Assembly: GCA_049601915.1 (NCBI GenBank)
Contig: JBMYRB010000002.1
Location: forward strand, 628,852-692,851
DNA length: 64,000 bases
From: UBA8079 sp049601915
GTDB lineage: Bacteria; Pseudomonadota; Alphaproteobacteria; UBA6615
Direction: 5' to 3'
The position numbers were made by a program, and so were the translations under genes. The notes beneath the pieces are model-generated. The model worked only from the letters and a program-made list of their open reading frames with translations, had not been told where the DNA came from and did not search any database. Numbering within the stretch: position 1 is the first letter of the stretch; each line of letters opens with the position of its first letter. Positions 44,195-53,266 of this stretch are shown here, in pieces.

Positions 44195-44632
44195 ATGGAT
44201 CTGGAATTTTTCGTTCACGTGTCGCTTGTCGGCATTCTCGCGACTTACATGCTGATTGTGTCCGCGCTTTGGGCGGAGCGATACGGCCTGCCGCGGATCG
44301 ATCTGCCGCGCGGGATGACGCAGCTCACATTTGGCGATTCGTTCGAGGGCCCGGCCCCTTATGGTTGGGGTATCTTCATCATCATGATGAACGGCATCGC
44401 CTTCGCGCTGCTCTATGCAACGGTATTTGCACAGTATTTGCCCGGCGAACTGTGGATGCGCGGTATTATCTACGCCGTCATTCTGTACTTCGGCGCAATG
44501 TTGATCTTCGTGCCATTCTTCCTGAAGGACGGTTTCTTCGGCATGAAGGGGCATAAGATGGGATGGCTCACATCCCTGATCCTGCACCTCTGGTACGGGC
44601 TGATCCTCGGCTGGCTCTCGCCGGTCCTCTAG
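44195..44632 (+). CDS. Four-helix membrane protein, tandem paralogue 2
   Basis: 145 aa, start at ATG 44195 after GGGGGGTGAAGAG; a longer frame from TTG only adds five residues across that ribosome site. Same helix pattern and the same loop (YGLPRIDLPRGMTQLTFGD, FEGPAPYGWG) as the upstream gene; the loop is nearly unchanged while the membrane segments vary. The loop is therefore likely to be the functional part. Function unknown. Confidence 0.75.
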   Translation: MDLEFFVHVSLVGILATYMLIVSALWAERYGLPRIDLPRGMTQLTFGDSFEGPAPYGWGIFIIMMNGIAFALLYATVFAQYLPGELWMRGIIYAVILYFGAMLIFVPFFLKDGFFGMKGHKMGWLTSLILHLWYGLILGWLSPVL

Positions 44633-44653
44633 TTCGAGGCAGGCGCGCGACGC

Positions 44654-45688
44654 CTAGAACGAAAACCTACTCTCTTCCGGTGACGGTGGCTCGGGCTGTG
44701 ATTTTTCCAGCTCGTCCAGATAGTTCTGGTTCACATACCAGTCGCGATAATCCAGGAACCGCACCGGTTTGTATTTCGGCGGGTTGTCCGGGCCGACGCA
44801 GGTCGGCATCGGGTCCGCGAGCGTGTCCCATGACGGGCTGAAGAAGAAGGCCAGTGAATAGCGGTCCTTCTTCGGCGGGATCACGCGGTGGGGCGTGGCC
44901 ATGAAGCGGCCATTGGTCCAGCGGTTCAGGAACTCGCCGGTGTTGACGATGATCGCGCCTTCGATGGTGTTGGCCGGCAGCCAGCGTCCCGACTGGGTCT
45001 GGATCTGCAGGCCGGGCGTATCCGTCACCGGAAGCAGCGTGATGAAGCCGTGGTCGCGATGGGGCGCGATACCGAACTGGTTGTTCTCGCTTTTGACCGC
45101 CGGGTAATGCTGATTGCGCGTCGTCCAGAGCGGGTCGTCGAACATACCGTCGAAATAGTCGGCGGGCAGGTCCAGCGCACGGGCATAGAGCGGCAACAGC
45201 TTGTAACCCAGCTCTTCCATCGCATCGTAATACTCCAGCATCTCGGCCTTCCAGCCGGGCAGGAGCGTTTCGTCGGGCCACTGGTTCGGGCCGAAATACG
45301 GTATGAGATTTGCCTCAACGCCGGGGTGATCGGCGGGGCGCTCACGCACGATGCGCAGCATCTCGTTCAGATCGGGCTTGGTGTTCTCGTTCACCGTGGA
45401 GGATACATAGATCGTTGACCCCGGTGGCACGTAATTCTCGTGCTTCCGTTTTTCTGCGTCCGGGAGGTCGAAGAAACGAATGAGGTTCTTGTGGGTCCGC
45501 TCGATCAGCGGGCGCGGCACGTTGTGGTTGGTCGCGAAATAGAAACCGACATTCTCTTGGGCGTGGCGCAGTTCGGCGGCAAGCGCTTCCAGCGCGCCGT
45601 CTTCACCGGCCAGGTAGGGGCCGAAATCGAGAATCGGGATTTCCTCATCGACGAACTCTTCGGGGATAACAATTTCTGCGTTCGACAT
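44654..45688 (-). CDS. Isopenicillin N synthase family 2OG-Fe(II) oxygenase
   Basis: Non-haem iron oxygenase, 344 aa from MSNAEIVIPEEF with GCGAGG upstream; a longer frame before it is spurious. Iron ligands His and Asp are in APHRDHGF and the distal His in TPHRVIPP; the 2-oxoglutarate motif Arg-x-Ser is in DRYSLAF. VGFYFATNHNVP near residue 48 is the typical N-terminal segment. Probably hydroxylates a small molecule. A second homologue lies at 54.6 kb in the same cluster. Confidence 0.85.
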   Translation of the reverse strand: MSNAEIVIPEEFVDEEIPILDFGPYLAGEDGALEALAAELRHAQENVGFYFATNHNVPRPLIERTHKNLIRFFDLPDAEKRKHENYVPPGSTIYVSSTVNENTKPDLNEMLRIVRERPADHPGVEANLIPYFGPNQWPDETLLPGWKAEMLEYYDAMEELGYKLLPLYARALDLPADYFDGMFDDPLWTTRNQHYPAVKSENNQFGIAPHRDHGFITLLPVTDTPGLQIQTQSGRWLPANTIEGAIIVNTGEFLNRWTNGRFMATPHRVIPPKKDRYSLAFFFSPSWDTLADPMPTCVGPDNPPKYKPVRFLDYRDWYVNQNYLDELEKSQPEPPSPEESRFSF

Positions 45689-45798
45689 GTCGTGCCTCGC
45701 TCGTTTCCGCGATTCTAATACAGTAATGTTAGCGTAGTTTCCCGATTGGACAAGCGCGGCAAGTTCGTGGCTCACGATGTGAGAAGCGGTGAAAAGGC

Positions 45799-47535
45799 TT
45801 AACCCGGCCGGATCCCGCGAGCCGCTTCGACGGCGAGCGGCGAGTAGATGGCTTGGCGCATACTTTCGGAGCGGTCGATGACCACGTCGATCACTGCGGG
45901 TTTGGCCTGGGCCAGACCGGCATGGATCGCGGCCCCGATGTCGTCGGGGTTCTCGACCCGTTCGGCCCACGCACCGCAGGCTCGCGCGATGGTCGCGTAG
46001 TCGGTGTCGGGAAAATCGTTGCCGTGGGACCGGTTGCCCATACCTTCGGCGGTCATGCCGAGGCGTGAATTGTTCATCACCACATAGACCGGGTTGGCCT
46101 CATACTGCCCGGCCGTCAGCAGCACGTGCATCTGCATCGCGAAGCCGCCGTCGCTGCAGATTCCGATGGCCGGGCGCGCCGGGTCGAGGATCTTGGCGCA
46201 AAGGGTGGCGGGCAGGGACCAGCTGACCCCGCCCAGCCCGCCGGAGCCGAAATAGCTGTTGGGGCGTCTGGTCTGGAAGAAGTGGTTCATCCAGTGCCGG
46301 TTGCTGCCGGCGTCCGTGCAGACGATCGTCTCATCGGGCATCGCTGCATGGATCTCCGCGACGAGCCGCTGGGGCGCGATGGGCATATTGGCTGAGACGA
46401 GCATTGGGTCGGCGAAGAATTGCCGCGCCTCCTTCAGGTCGATCAGGGCGCCGCGGCGTGCGGTCACTGCTGTCGCATCGAGCCGTCCGTCGAGGCCGGA
46501 GAGCATGAGCTTGAGGGTCTCGTTCGCGTCGCCGACGAGGGCGACCTCGGCCGGGATGGTCCAGGACGCGTTGCGCGCTTCGATATCGATCTGGACGATC
46601 CGCTGGCGGTTCGGGTCGAACATCTGCGGATGTTCGAAACAGGTGTCCTGGGGCTTCAGCCGGCTGCCGACGACGAGGATCGTATCCGCCATACCAACGA
46701 TCTCATTGGCGAGCGGCAGGCCGGTATAGCCCATGGGGCCGGCAGCCATGTCATGGGTCTCGGCGATGTTGCCCTTTCCGAGGACCGTCGTGACCACCGG
46801 CGCGCCGAGCAGATCGGCCATGGCCGCCAAAGGATCAAACGCTTTCGAAATACGCACGCCGTTGCCGGCGACGATTACGGGCGCCTTGGCGGCCACAAGC
46901 ACGTCAACCGCCGCATCGATTGCCTCGGACGGTGGGACCGACGTGCTGGTGTTCAACAGCCGCTTGGTGTCATGGATCTCCGGCAGCCCGTTATCCGCGA
47001 CGGGGTCGCGAAGCGTATTCGCGCGGAACAGGCAGGCTGTGGGCCCCGGGCGTCCGGTGATCGCGTGCTTGTAGGCGAGCTGCGTGCTCATCACCGCCTC
47101 GCGCGCAGTGTGGGCGACGGCGGTGTATTTGGTGGCGGATCTGAACATACCGGCCAGGTCGAAGGAGCCATAATGCCCGGCCCCCGACTGGATGGGGCCG
47201 TGGGTGACGAACTCGTTATGGTCCGACAACTCCGTCAGCACGACCATGGGGGACGAAGCGAGGAACGCCTCGATGACGCCGAACATGCCCGTCGAGCCCG
47301 TAAAGCCACCCTGTCCGGCGAAAACGCCGGGCTTGCCTGTCAATTTGCCGTACATGTCGGCCATGCACGACGCGGTCTGTTCGTCGCGAGGTACAATAGC
47401 CTGGATCTCGTTCTGGCGGTCGTGGAGCGCGCAATAGATATCCATTGTGGCGCCACCCGGCACGCCGAAGAAATGTTCGGTCCCGGCCTCGATAAAACAA
47501 TCGACGATCCGCTCTGCGGCGGTGCTTTCGCTCAT
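45799..47535 (-). CDS. Thiamine-diphosphate-dependent enzyme, acetolactate synthase-like
   Basis: ThDP enzyme of the acetolactate synthase/benzoylformate decarboxylase superfamily, 578 aa from MSESTAAERIVD (AGGGGACACGAAG upstream). Catalytic Glu is in VPRDEQTASCMADMYG near residue 50; the ThDP metal motif is ICSDGGFAMQM...NN near 440-470, with SDG replacing the usual GDG. Middle domain has VIVAGNGVRISKA. No regulatory subunit gene is adjacent, so a catabolic decarboxylase or carboligase is more likely than isoleucine biosynthesis. Confidence 0.85.
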   Translation of the reverse strand: MSESTAAERIVDCFIEAGTEHFFGVPGGATMDIYCALHDRQNEIQAIVPRDEQTASCMADMYGKLTGKPGVFAGQGGFTGSTGMFGVIEAFLASSPMVVLTELSDHNEFVTHGPIQSGAGHYGSFDLAGMFRSATKYTAVAHTAREAVMSTQLAYKHAITGRPGPTACLFRANTLRDPVADNGLPEIHDTKRLLNTSTSVPPSEAIDAAVDVLVAAKAPVIVAGNGVRISKAFDPLAAMADLLGAPVVTTVLGKGNIAETHDMAAGPMGYTGLPLANEIVGMADTILVVGSRLKPQDTCFEHPQMFDPNRQRIVQIDIEARNASWTIPAEVALVGDANETLKLMLSGLDGRLDATAVTARRGALIDLKEARQFFADPMLVSANMPIAPQRLVAEIHAAMPDETIVCTDAGSNRHWMNHFFQTRRPNSYFGSGGLGGVSWSLPATLCAKILDPARPAIGICSDGGFAMQMHVLLTAGQYEANPVYVVMNNSRLGMTAEGMGNRSHGNDFPDTDYATIARACGAWAERVENPDDIGAAIHAGLAQAKPAVIDVVIDRSESMRQAIYSPLAVEAARGIRPG

Positions 47536-47676
47536 CTTCGTGTCCCCTTGCACGTATGTTGTCGGTAAAGGTAACGATGTTTGCGTGCCGGGCAAGGCGG
47601 CGGCGCTCTCCCGGCACTCGAAAACCATATCTGTTCGCGCTATCACGTAGGTTCTGAATCTGAGGGAGTATGAGAC

Positions 47677-48447
47677 GTGAGCAATTGGGTGCGGTTCGAG
47701 AAAGACGGTGTGGCGGGCTTCGGCACGCTCGACGGTGATGCCATCGGCGTACATCAGGGCAATATGTTCGGTGATCGGACGGCGACCGGCGAATCTCAGG
47801 CCCTGAAAGAGGTGACGCTGCTGACGCCCTGCGTGCCCGGGAAATTTGTCGCGCTGTGGAACAACTCCCGGTCGGCCGCCGAGAAACAGGGGCTCGACCA
47901 GCCGGAGTATCCGCTGTTCTTTCTCAAACCGTCGACGACCTATCTCGCGCCGGGCGGGGTCATCCGCAAGCCCGCCGGCTATGATGGTCGGGTGATCTAT
48001 GAGGCCGAACTGGGCATCGTCATTGGCAAGTCGGTCAGTAACGTCGACGGAGCTGCGGCCGCCGATGCGATCTTCGGCTACACCTGCGTCAACGACGTGA
48101 CGGCGATGCAGCTGCTTGATGCCGACCCGTCATTTCCCCAATGGGCGCGCGCCAAGGGCTTCGACACGTTCGGTGCGTTCGGGCCGGCGATCGTGACCGA
48201 TACGAATGTTTCCGGCAGCGCGATTCGAGCCGAGCTCAACGGTCGCGAACGGCAGAATTATCCGGTCTCGGATTTATTTATGCAGCCAGCCGAGATCGTC
48301 TCGAAGCTGTCCCAGTCGATGACCCTTGAGCCGGGAGATATGATCGCCTGCGGCACGGGTCCGGGTGCGTTGCCGATGAAACCGGGCGCGACCATCGATG
48401 TCATCATCGATGGCATCGGCACGCTCTCCAACACATACGACGCGTAG
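47677..48447 (+). CDS. Fumarylacetoacetate hydrolase family protein
   Basis: FAH-domain hydrolase/isomerase, 256 aa, GTG start. Metal-ligand region YEAELGIVIGKS near residue 110, then YTCVNDVTAMQ and WARAKGFDTFGAFGPAIV near 165, and the final GDMIACGTGPG. Short N-terminal extension as in HpaG/5-oxopent-3-ene-tricarboxylate decarboxylase relatives. Twelve bases before the FAD monooxygenase, with which it forms an operon, so it likely cleaves or tautomerises a product of ring hydroxylation. Confidence 0.86.
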   Translation: MSNWVRFEKDGVAGFGTLDGDAIGVHQGNMFGDRTATGESQALKEVTLLTPCVPGKFVALWNNSRSAAEKQGLDQPEYPLFFLKPSTTYLAPGGVIRKPAGYDGRVIYEAELGIVIGKSVSNVDGAAAADAIFGYTCVNDVTAMQLLDADPSFPQWARAKGFDTFGAFGPAIVTDTNVSGSAIRAELNGRERQNYPVSDLFMQPAEIVSKLSQSMTLEPGDMIACGTGPGALPMKPGATIDVIIDGIGTLSNTYDA

Positions 48448-48459
48448 GGCAGAGACCTC

Positions 48460-50037
48460 GTGGAGTCCCGGGAAATCCAGGTCGATGTCCTGATCATCGG
48501 GGCCGGACCGGCGGGTCTGGCGACCGCCAATTATCTCGGCTTGTATGGCGCGCGCGCGCTGGTCGTGGAACAGAACGCGAGCACGGTTGCCGAGCCACGC
48601 GCCGTGTCGATCGACGATGAGACCTTGCGTAGCATGCAAACCCTTGGGCTCGACGCGCCGATCATCGCGAACACCCTGCCGGGATATGGGGCGCGATATT
48701 ACTCGCCGGGCCAGCGCGAGTTCGCCCGCATCCAGCCGACAACACGTGAATATGGACACCCACGCCGCTCGGGATTCCGCCAGCCGGAGTTCGAGGCGGA
48801 GTTGCGGACCGGCCTCGGCAAATACCCAACGGTAGACGTACGGTTCGAACATCAGTTTGAGTCTCTGGAGCAGAACGAGACGGGCGTGACCTCGCATGTC
48901 CTCGACCCGGAGGGTAACAGGCTGACAATCCGCGCCAGTTTCCTGGCGGCCTGCGACGGCGGGCGATCCACGGTCCGCAAGTTGCTAGGTATCGAGCTCG
49001 CGGGCTCAAGCTTCAACGAGCGCTGGCTGGTGATCGACTGCGTGAACGATACCGACGAGACTCCGGCCTCGATCGCCTACTGCGATCATCGCCGGGCGGC
49101 GATCACCATTCCAGGGCCCGGTCGAACCCGGCGTTGGGAGTTTCTCCTGAAGCGCGACGAGGACGAAGCAGATCTGTTGGACGAGAGGAAGATCCGTGAG
49201 CTTCTGATGCCCTACATCGGTGCCAATGATGTCGAGATCATCCGCAAGCTCGTCTACACCTTCCACGCCCGGATCGCCGACCGCTGGCGTGTCGGGCGGG
49301 TTTTCCTGCTGGGGGACGCGGCCCATCTGACGCCGCCCTATGCCGGACAGGGGCTGAACAGCGGCCAGCGTGATGCGGCGAATTTCTCCTGGAAGGCCGC
49401 CGCCGTTGTGAAAGGGCGGGCCGGTGTGGCGCTGATGGATACCTATGAGTCCGAGCGCCGTGACCATGCCTGGTCGCTGATCCGCATGGCGATCCAGATC
49501 GGCTGGGTAATGGTGCCGCGCAACTGGCTTCACACCTATGCCCAGATCGCGTTCTTTCGGCTGGCCGGAATCATTCCGCCGGTGCGGGACTATTTTGTGG
49601 GCATGAAGTTCAAGCCCGTGCCGCGTTTCGAGAAAGGGTTTCTCTGTGCCGACGGGATGTCGGCACGTGACACGCTTGTCGGGCGGATGCTGCCCCAGCC
49701 GGATGTGATCGCAGGTGACGGGGCCACCCGTAAGCTCGACGATGTGCTGGGGCCGGGTTTCGCGCTATTGGCGATCGGGTCATCAGGTTTAGACGACTTG
49801 GCACTGCTCGATCATCCGTTCTGGTCAAGGCTCGACGCGAACCGAGTCGCTCTGGTCAGGGACGAGCCTGCCGACGACCCCAATATTATCTGTATCGCCG
49901 AGGGTCCATTGCGGCACCGCTTCGACAAGTATGCGGACCACATACTGCTGGTCCGACCGGACCGGTACGTCGCGGCCGCGTTTAACGCTTCGGATGCGGG
50001 TGATATTGCCGACCGCCTGACGGACCTGATGGACTAG
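48460..50037 (+). CDS. FAD-dependent aromatic hydroxylase (MhpA/PheA-like)
   Basis: Class A flavoprotein monooxygenase, 525 aa, GTG start. FAD-binding GAGPAGLATA near residues 12-21, the DG motif AACDGGRSTVRKLLG near 165 and the GD motif LLGDAAHLTPPYAGQGLNSG near 284. The C-terminal thioredoxin-like region is present, as in 3-(3-hydroxyphenyl)propionate hydroxylase. Expected to hydroxylate an aromatic or heteroaromatic ring with NAD(P)H and O2. Overlaps the convergent ridA stop. Confidence 0.87.
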   Translation: MESREIQVDVLIIGAGPAGLATANYLGLYGARALVVEQNASTVAEPRAVSIDDETLRSMQTLGLDAPIIANTLPGYGARYYSPGQREFARIQPTTREYGHPRRSGFRQPEFEAELRTGLGKYPTVDVRFEHQFESLEQNETGVTSHVLDPEGNRLTIRASFLAACDGGRSTVRKLLGIELAGSSFNERWLVIDCVNDTDETPASIAYCDHRRAAITIPGPGRTRRWEFLLKRDEDEADLLDERKIRELLMPYIGANDVEIIRKLVYTFHARIADRWRVGRVFLLGDAAHLTPPYAGQGLNSGQRDAANFSWKAAAVVKGRAGVALMDTYESERRDHAWSLIRMAIQIGWVMVPRNWLHTYAQIAFFRLAGIIPPVRDYFVGMKFKPVPRFEKGFLCADGMSARDTLVGRMLPQPDVIAGDGATRKLDDVLGPGFALLAIGSSGLDDLALLDHPFWSRLDANRVALVRDEPADDPNIICIAEGPLRHRFDKYADHILLVRPDRYVAAAFNASDAGDIADRLTDLMD

Positions 50038-50444
50038 GCGTCCACCACCGCCGTCACGTCGATCTCGACCAGGGCGCCCTCGAGCAATAGCGTCGTCACG
50101 CCGACACAGGTACTGGAGGCGGATTTGTCGTCGCCATAGAAATCCATCATAGCCTTCATGATCGTTGGCCGATCGCTGGGTTTCAGGTCCACGATGAAGA
50201 CCCGCTGGCGAACGATATCCGCCGGCGTTGCGTCGACCAGTGCTAGCGCTTTTCGAATCGTACCGTAGGTGTAGGCCATCTGCGCCCCAAGATCGCCGGG
50301 CCCGACCAGTTCGCCCTCGATCGTGCCGGCGACGAGGCCTGACAGGTGGATGGTCTTGCCACCTTCACTGGTGACCAGGTTTGTGAAGTGGGGCTTGTTC
50401 CAGAGAAACTCCGGGCGAATACGTTCGATCGTGGCGGGCATCAT
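50034..50444 (-). CDS. RidA family protein
   Basis: RidA/YjgF/UK114 family, 136 aa. FTNLVTSEGGKTIHLSGLVAG and AQMAYTYGTIRKAL are the fold's first half; the C-terminal VGVTTLLLEGALVEIDVTAVV is typical. The arginine (R105 in E. coli RidA) that binds the carboxylate in true RidA is not obvious, as the matching region reads CVGVTTLL, so it may be a subfamily with another role. Two adjacent ATGs; GGAG lies just upstream. Confidence 0.83.
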   Translation of the reverse strand: MMPATIERIRPEFLWNKPHFTNLVTSEGGKTIHLSGLVAGTIEGELVGPGDLGAQMAYTYGTIRKALALVDATPADIVRQRVFIVDLKPSDRPTIMKAMMDFYGDDKSASSTCVGVTTLLLEGALVEIDVTAVVDA

Positions 50445-50589
50445 TGTCTCCGTGAAGTGGAATGCAGGAAGATATGTGTACGATCACCTTGCAGATGTAA
50501 CCCTCTCCGCTCGACGACGGTGTGGGCGCAGGTGATATTCTGTGTGCAACTCGGCGGGGTTGTCGGGTGAACAACGGACATGAATTCTC

Positions 50590-52185
50590 ATGACCTATGA
50601 CTATATTATTGTAGGAGCCGGAAGCGCCGGCTGCGTGCTGGCGAACCGGTTGTCGGAGTCGGGTAAGTACGATGTCCTTCTGTTGGAGGCTGGCGGGCGC
50701 GATACCAGCCCGTGGATCCATATTCCGCTGGGTTACGGCAAGCATTTCACCAACCCGCAGGTGAACTGGCTATACACGAATGAGCCCGACTCGGCGGTGG
50801 CGGACCGGCGCATTCCCAATCCGCGCGGAAAGGTGCTCGGCGGCTCCAGTTCGATCAACGGGCTCGTTTATGTGCGCGGGCAGCGTGAGGATTATGATCT
50901 CTGGCGCCAGCTCGGCAATGAGGGCTGGAGCTTCGACGACGTGTTGCCTTACTTCCGCAAGTCGGAAGACCAGGAACGCGGCGAAAGTGAATATCACGGG
51001 TCTGGCGGGCCGCTCAGCGTGTCCGATACCCGCACCCGACACCCTTTAAGCGATGCCTTCATCGAGTCCGCGGTCGCTTGCGGTTTCCCGCGTACGGACG
51101 ATTTCAACGGCCCGCAGCATGAGGGGTTCGGCTACATGCAGCTGACCTCGCGTAAGGGATTGCGCTCCAGCACGGCGGTGGCATTCCTCCGTCCTGCGGA
51201 AAAGCGTAAGAATCTGTCAGTGGTGACGGAAGCCCATGCAACGCGGGTGTTATTCGATGGTCGCCGTGCGACTGGCATGGAGTTCGAACGCCGAGGGGAG
51301 ACTCATGTTGCCCATACGCGCGGTGAGGTGATTCTTTCCGGTGGTGCGATTAACTCGCCGCAACTTCTGCAACTCTCCGGGCTTGGCCCGGCGCAGCATC
51401 TGCGCGATATCGGTGTCGACGTCGTGGCCGATATGCCGGATGTCGGATCCAACCTGCAGGACCATTTCAACATCCGGCTGGTCTATCGCTGCAATCAGCC
51501 GATCACGCTGAACGATGCGGTACGGCACCCGCTGCGTGGCGCGCGCGAGCTGGTGAATTTCGCGCTGCGCCGACGCGGTTTTCTCGCCATGGGAGCGTCG
51601 GTGGCTGCCGGTTTCTTTAAGAGCGATCCCGCTCTCGCCACGCCGGACATACAGATCGGCATCACCCTGTTTAGCGCCGAAAAGATCGGCCAGGCATTGC
51701 ATCCATTTCCGGGCATTTCCCTGATCGTCCGGCTCTTGCGGCCGGAGAGTCACGGCACCGTTATGGCATGCTCGGCGGACCCGTACGAGGCGCCGGCAAT
51801 ACGCCCGAACTTCCTGCACGCGGGGCGCGATGGCGAAGCCCTTGCGCTGGGCTGCCAAATTTCCCGCCGGATTACGGCGGCGCGCCCGCTCGCGGACTAC
51901 ATCGAGTCCGAGCACATCCCGGGTGCGGACGTGGTCACCGACGCGGAGATGCTCGACTATCTGCGACGGTTTGGGGCGACCAGCTTCCACCCGGTCGGTA
52001 CCTGCCGCATGGGCCCCGACGACCGGGCGGTTGTGGACGCGAGACTGCGAGTCTGGGGCTTCGAGGGGCTGCGCGTGGCCGATGCGTCGATCATGCCGAA
52101 GATCGTTTCCGGCAATACCAACGCGCCAACGATCATGATCGGCGAGAAGGCCTCGGCAATGATCCTTGAGGACGCGCGCGGCTGA
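50590..52185 (+). CDS. GMC family oxidoreductase (choline dehydrogenase-like)
   Basis: FAD-dependent glucose-methanol-choline oxidoreductase, 531 aa. FAD motif IVGAGSAGCVLANRL at residues 6-20, GMC signature 1 at GKVLGGSSSINGLVYVRG near 80, signature 2 at GAINSPQLLQLSGLGP near 252, catalytic His467 in FHPVGTCRMG and Asn in NTNAPT near 510. Oxidises an alcohol to an aldehyde. Divergent from ridA across a 145-bp promoter region. Confidence 0.9.
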   Translation: MTYDYIIVGAGSAGCVLANRLSESGKYDVLLLEAGGRDTSPWIHIPLGYGKHFTNPQVNWLYTNEPDSAVADRRIPNPRGKVLGGSSSINGLVYVRGQREDYDLWRQLGNEGWSFDDVLPYFRKSEDQERGESEYHGSGGPLSVSDTRTRHPLSDAFIESAVACGFPRTDDFNGPQHEGFGYMQLTSRKGLRSSTAVAFLRPAEKRKNLSVVTEAHATRVLFDGRRATGMEFERRGETHVAHTRGEVILSGGAINSPQLLQLSGLGPAQHLRDIGVDVVADMPDVGSNLQDHFNIRLVYRCNQPITLNDAVRHPLRGARELVNFALRRRGFLAMGASVAAGFFKSDPALATPDIQIGITLFSAEKIGQALHPFPGISLIVRLLRPESHGTVMACSADPYEAPAIRPNFLHAGRDGEALALGCQISRRITAARPLADYIESEHIPGADVVTDAEMLDYLRRFGATSFHPVGTCRMGPDDRAVVDARLRVWGFEGLRVADASIMPKIVSGNTNAPTIMIGEKASAMILEDARG

Positions 52186-52200
52186 CGCTGTCCTTGATCG

Positions 52201-53244
52201 TCAGGGCGTTATTTCCCGGCGGAGCAGGTCGAGATTATCGATATCGGGCGACAGCTCGCCGGCGTGAATGCGCCGGGTTATCTCGACAACTGCATCGTTC
52301 ACGGGCGACGGGCGGCCGTTGGCGCGGCACTCGTCGGCCACCATGCCGTTGATCATGTCGACTTCGCTATAGCGGCCCTTCATGTGATCCTGAAGTACGG
52401 TGTTGATCGCGGTCGGCCCGACGTCGGCGACGATTTTGTCAAGCAGGGTTTCGAGCAGGTTGTTGGTGTTCTCGACGTCTTCCTGCTTCAGGCCGTAGAC
52501 GGGTACCGGCTTGTATCCAAGAAACTGTCCGGCCGCGAGCGCCTCTTCGCCCGACTTCAAACAGATCGCCCGTGCCATGGCCGCATAGTCCGGGTCATTT
52601 TCCTGAAACAGCTGGGCGTTTGTCGTGTTGCAGATGGCCTTGATGCCCATCGACATCGTGTTGGTGATCAGCTTCATCCACTTCGCCGAAATCACGTCCT
52701 CGCTGATGTCGACCCGGCCGGCATGGGAGAGTAGTTCCGCCACTTCTATGACGCGATCGGCATGGGCTGGGTCGAAGGCGCCGACACCGAACCAGGTGCG
52801 CGCCGTTTCGGTATTGCGCTTGATTTCGGCCGGTTCGAACAATTGCGAGGAGAGTTCGACCACGCAGCCCACCGTGCGTTCGGGGCCGACCATCTCGGCG
52901 ATCATCTCGGCAGTCATGCAGTTCTGGACGGCCACCAGCAACCCGTCTGTGGCCAGATGCGGACGGATGAGCTCGGTCAGCCAGCGCGTATCATAGGCTT
53001 TCGACGTAAGCAGCACGATGTCGAACGGCGCGGTCAGGGTGGCGACATCGCAGAGGTGGATCGCATTGACCGGCGTGATGGTCGTGCCGTCCCGGGTCTC
53101 GATAGTGACGCCTTTGGCCCGCATGGCCTCCACATGGGCTGGCCAGTGATCGATCATGGTCACGTCGAGCCCGGCCGCCGTCAGGTCGGCGGCGATACAG
53201 CTTCCGTTGGCGCCGGTCGAGAGGACCGCGATTTTCTCGTTCAT
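52201..53244 (-). CDS. Ketopantoate reductase family protein, copy 1
   Basis: ApbA/PanE-like NADPH-dependent reductase, 347 aa from MNEKIAVLSTGANGS; a longer frame overlaps the MetE-like gene and is spurious. The cofactor loop reads STGANGS (GxGxxG in relatives; Ser for the first Gly here). VQNCMTAEMIAEMVGPERTVGC and the catalytic-lysine region SAKWMKL are family features. Longer than PanE (about 300 aa). Two paralogues occur in the window. Follows the MetE-like gene by 22 bases. Real pantoate synthesis is unlikely; a 2-oxo or 3-oxo acid is more probable. Confidence 0.82.
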   Translation of the reverse strand: MNEKIAVLSTGANGSCIAADLTAAGLDVTMIDHWPAHVEAMRAKGVTIETRDGTTITPVNAIHLCDVATLTAPFDIVLLTSKAYDTRWLTELIRPHLATDGLLVAVQNCMTAEMIAEMVGPERTVGCVVELSSQLFEPAEIKRNTETARTWFGVGAFDPAHADRVIEVAELLSHAGRVDISEDVISAKWMKLITNTMSMGIKAICNTTNAQLFQENDPDYAAMARAICLKSGEEALAAGQFLGYKPVPVYGLKQEDVENTNNLLETLLDKIVADVGPTAINTVLQDHMKGRYSEVDMINGMVADECRANGRPSPVNDAVVEITRRIHAGELSPDIDNLDLLRREITP

Positions 53245-53266
53245 GGTGCCTGAACCCGGGTTTGGA

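Noticed and set aside
45689..45970. Extension of the first oxygenase frame upstream of MSNAEIV
   Set aside because: Low-complexity Arg-rich residues, and the ATG at 45688 has a ribosome site; the extension overlaps the gap before the ThDP gene.
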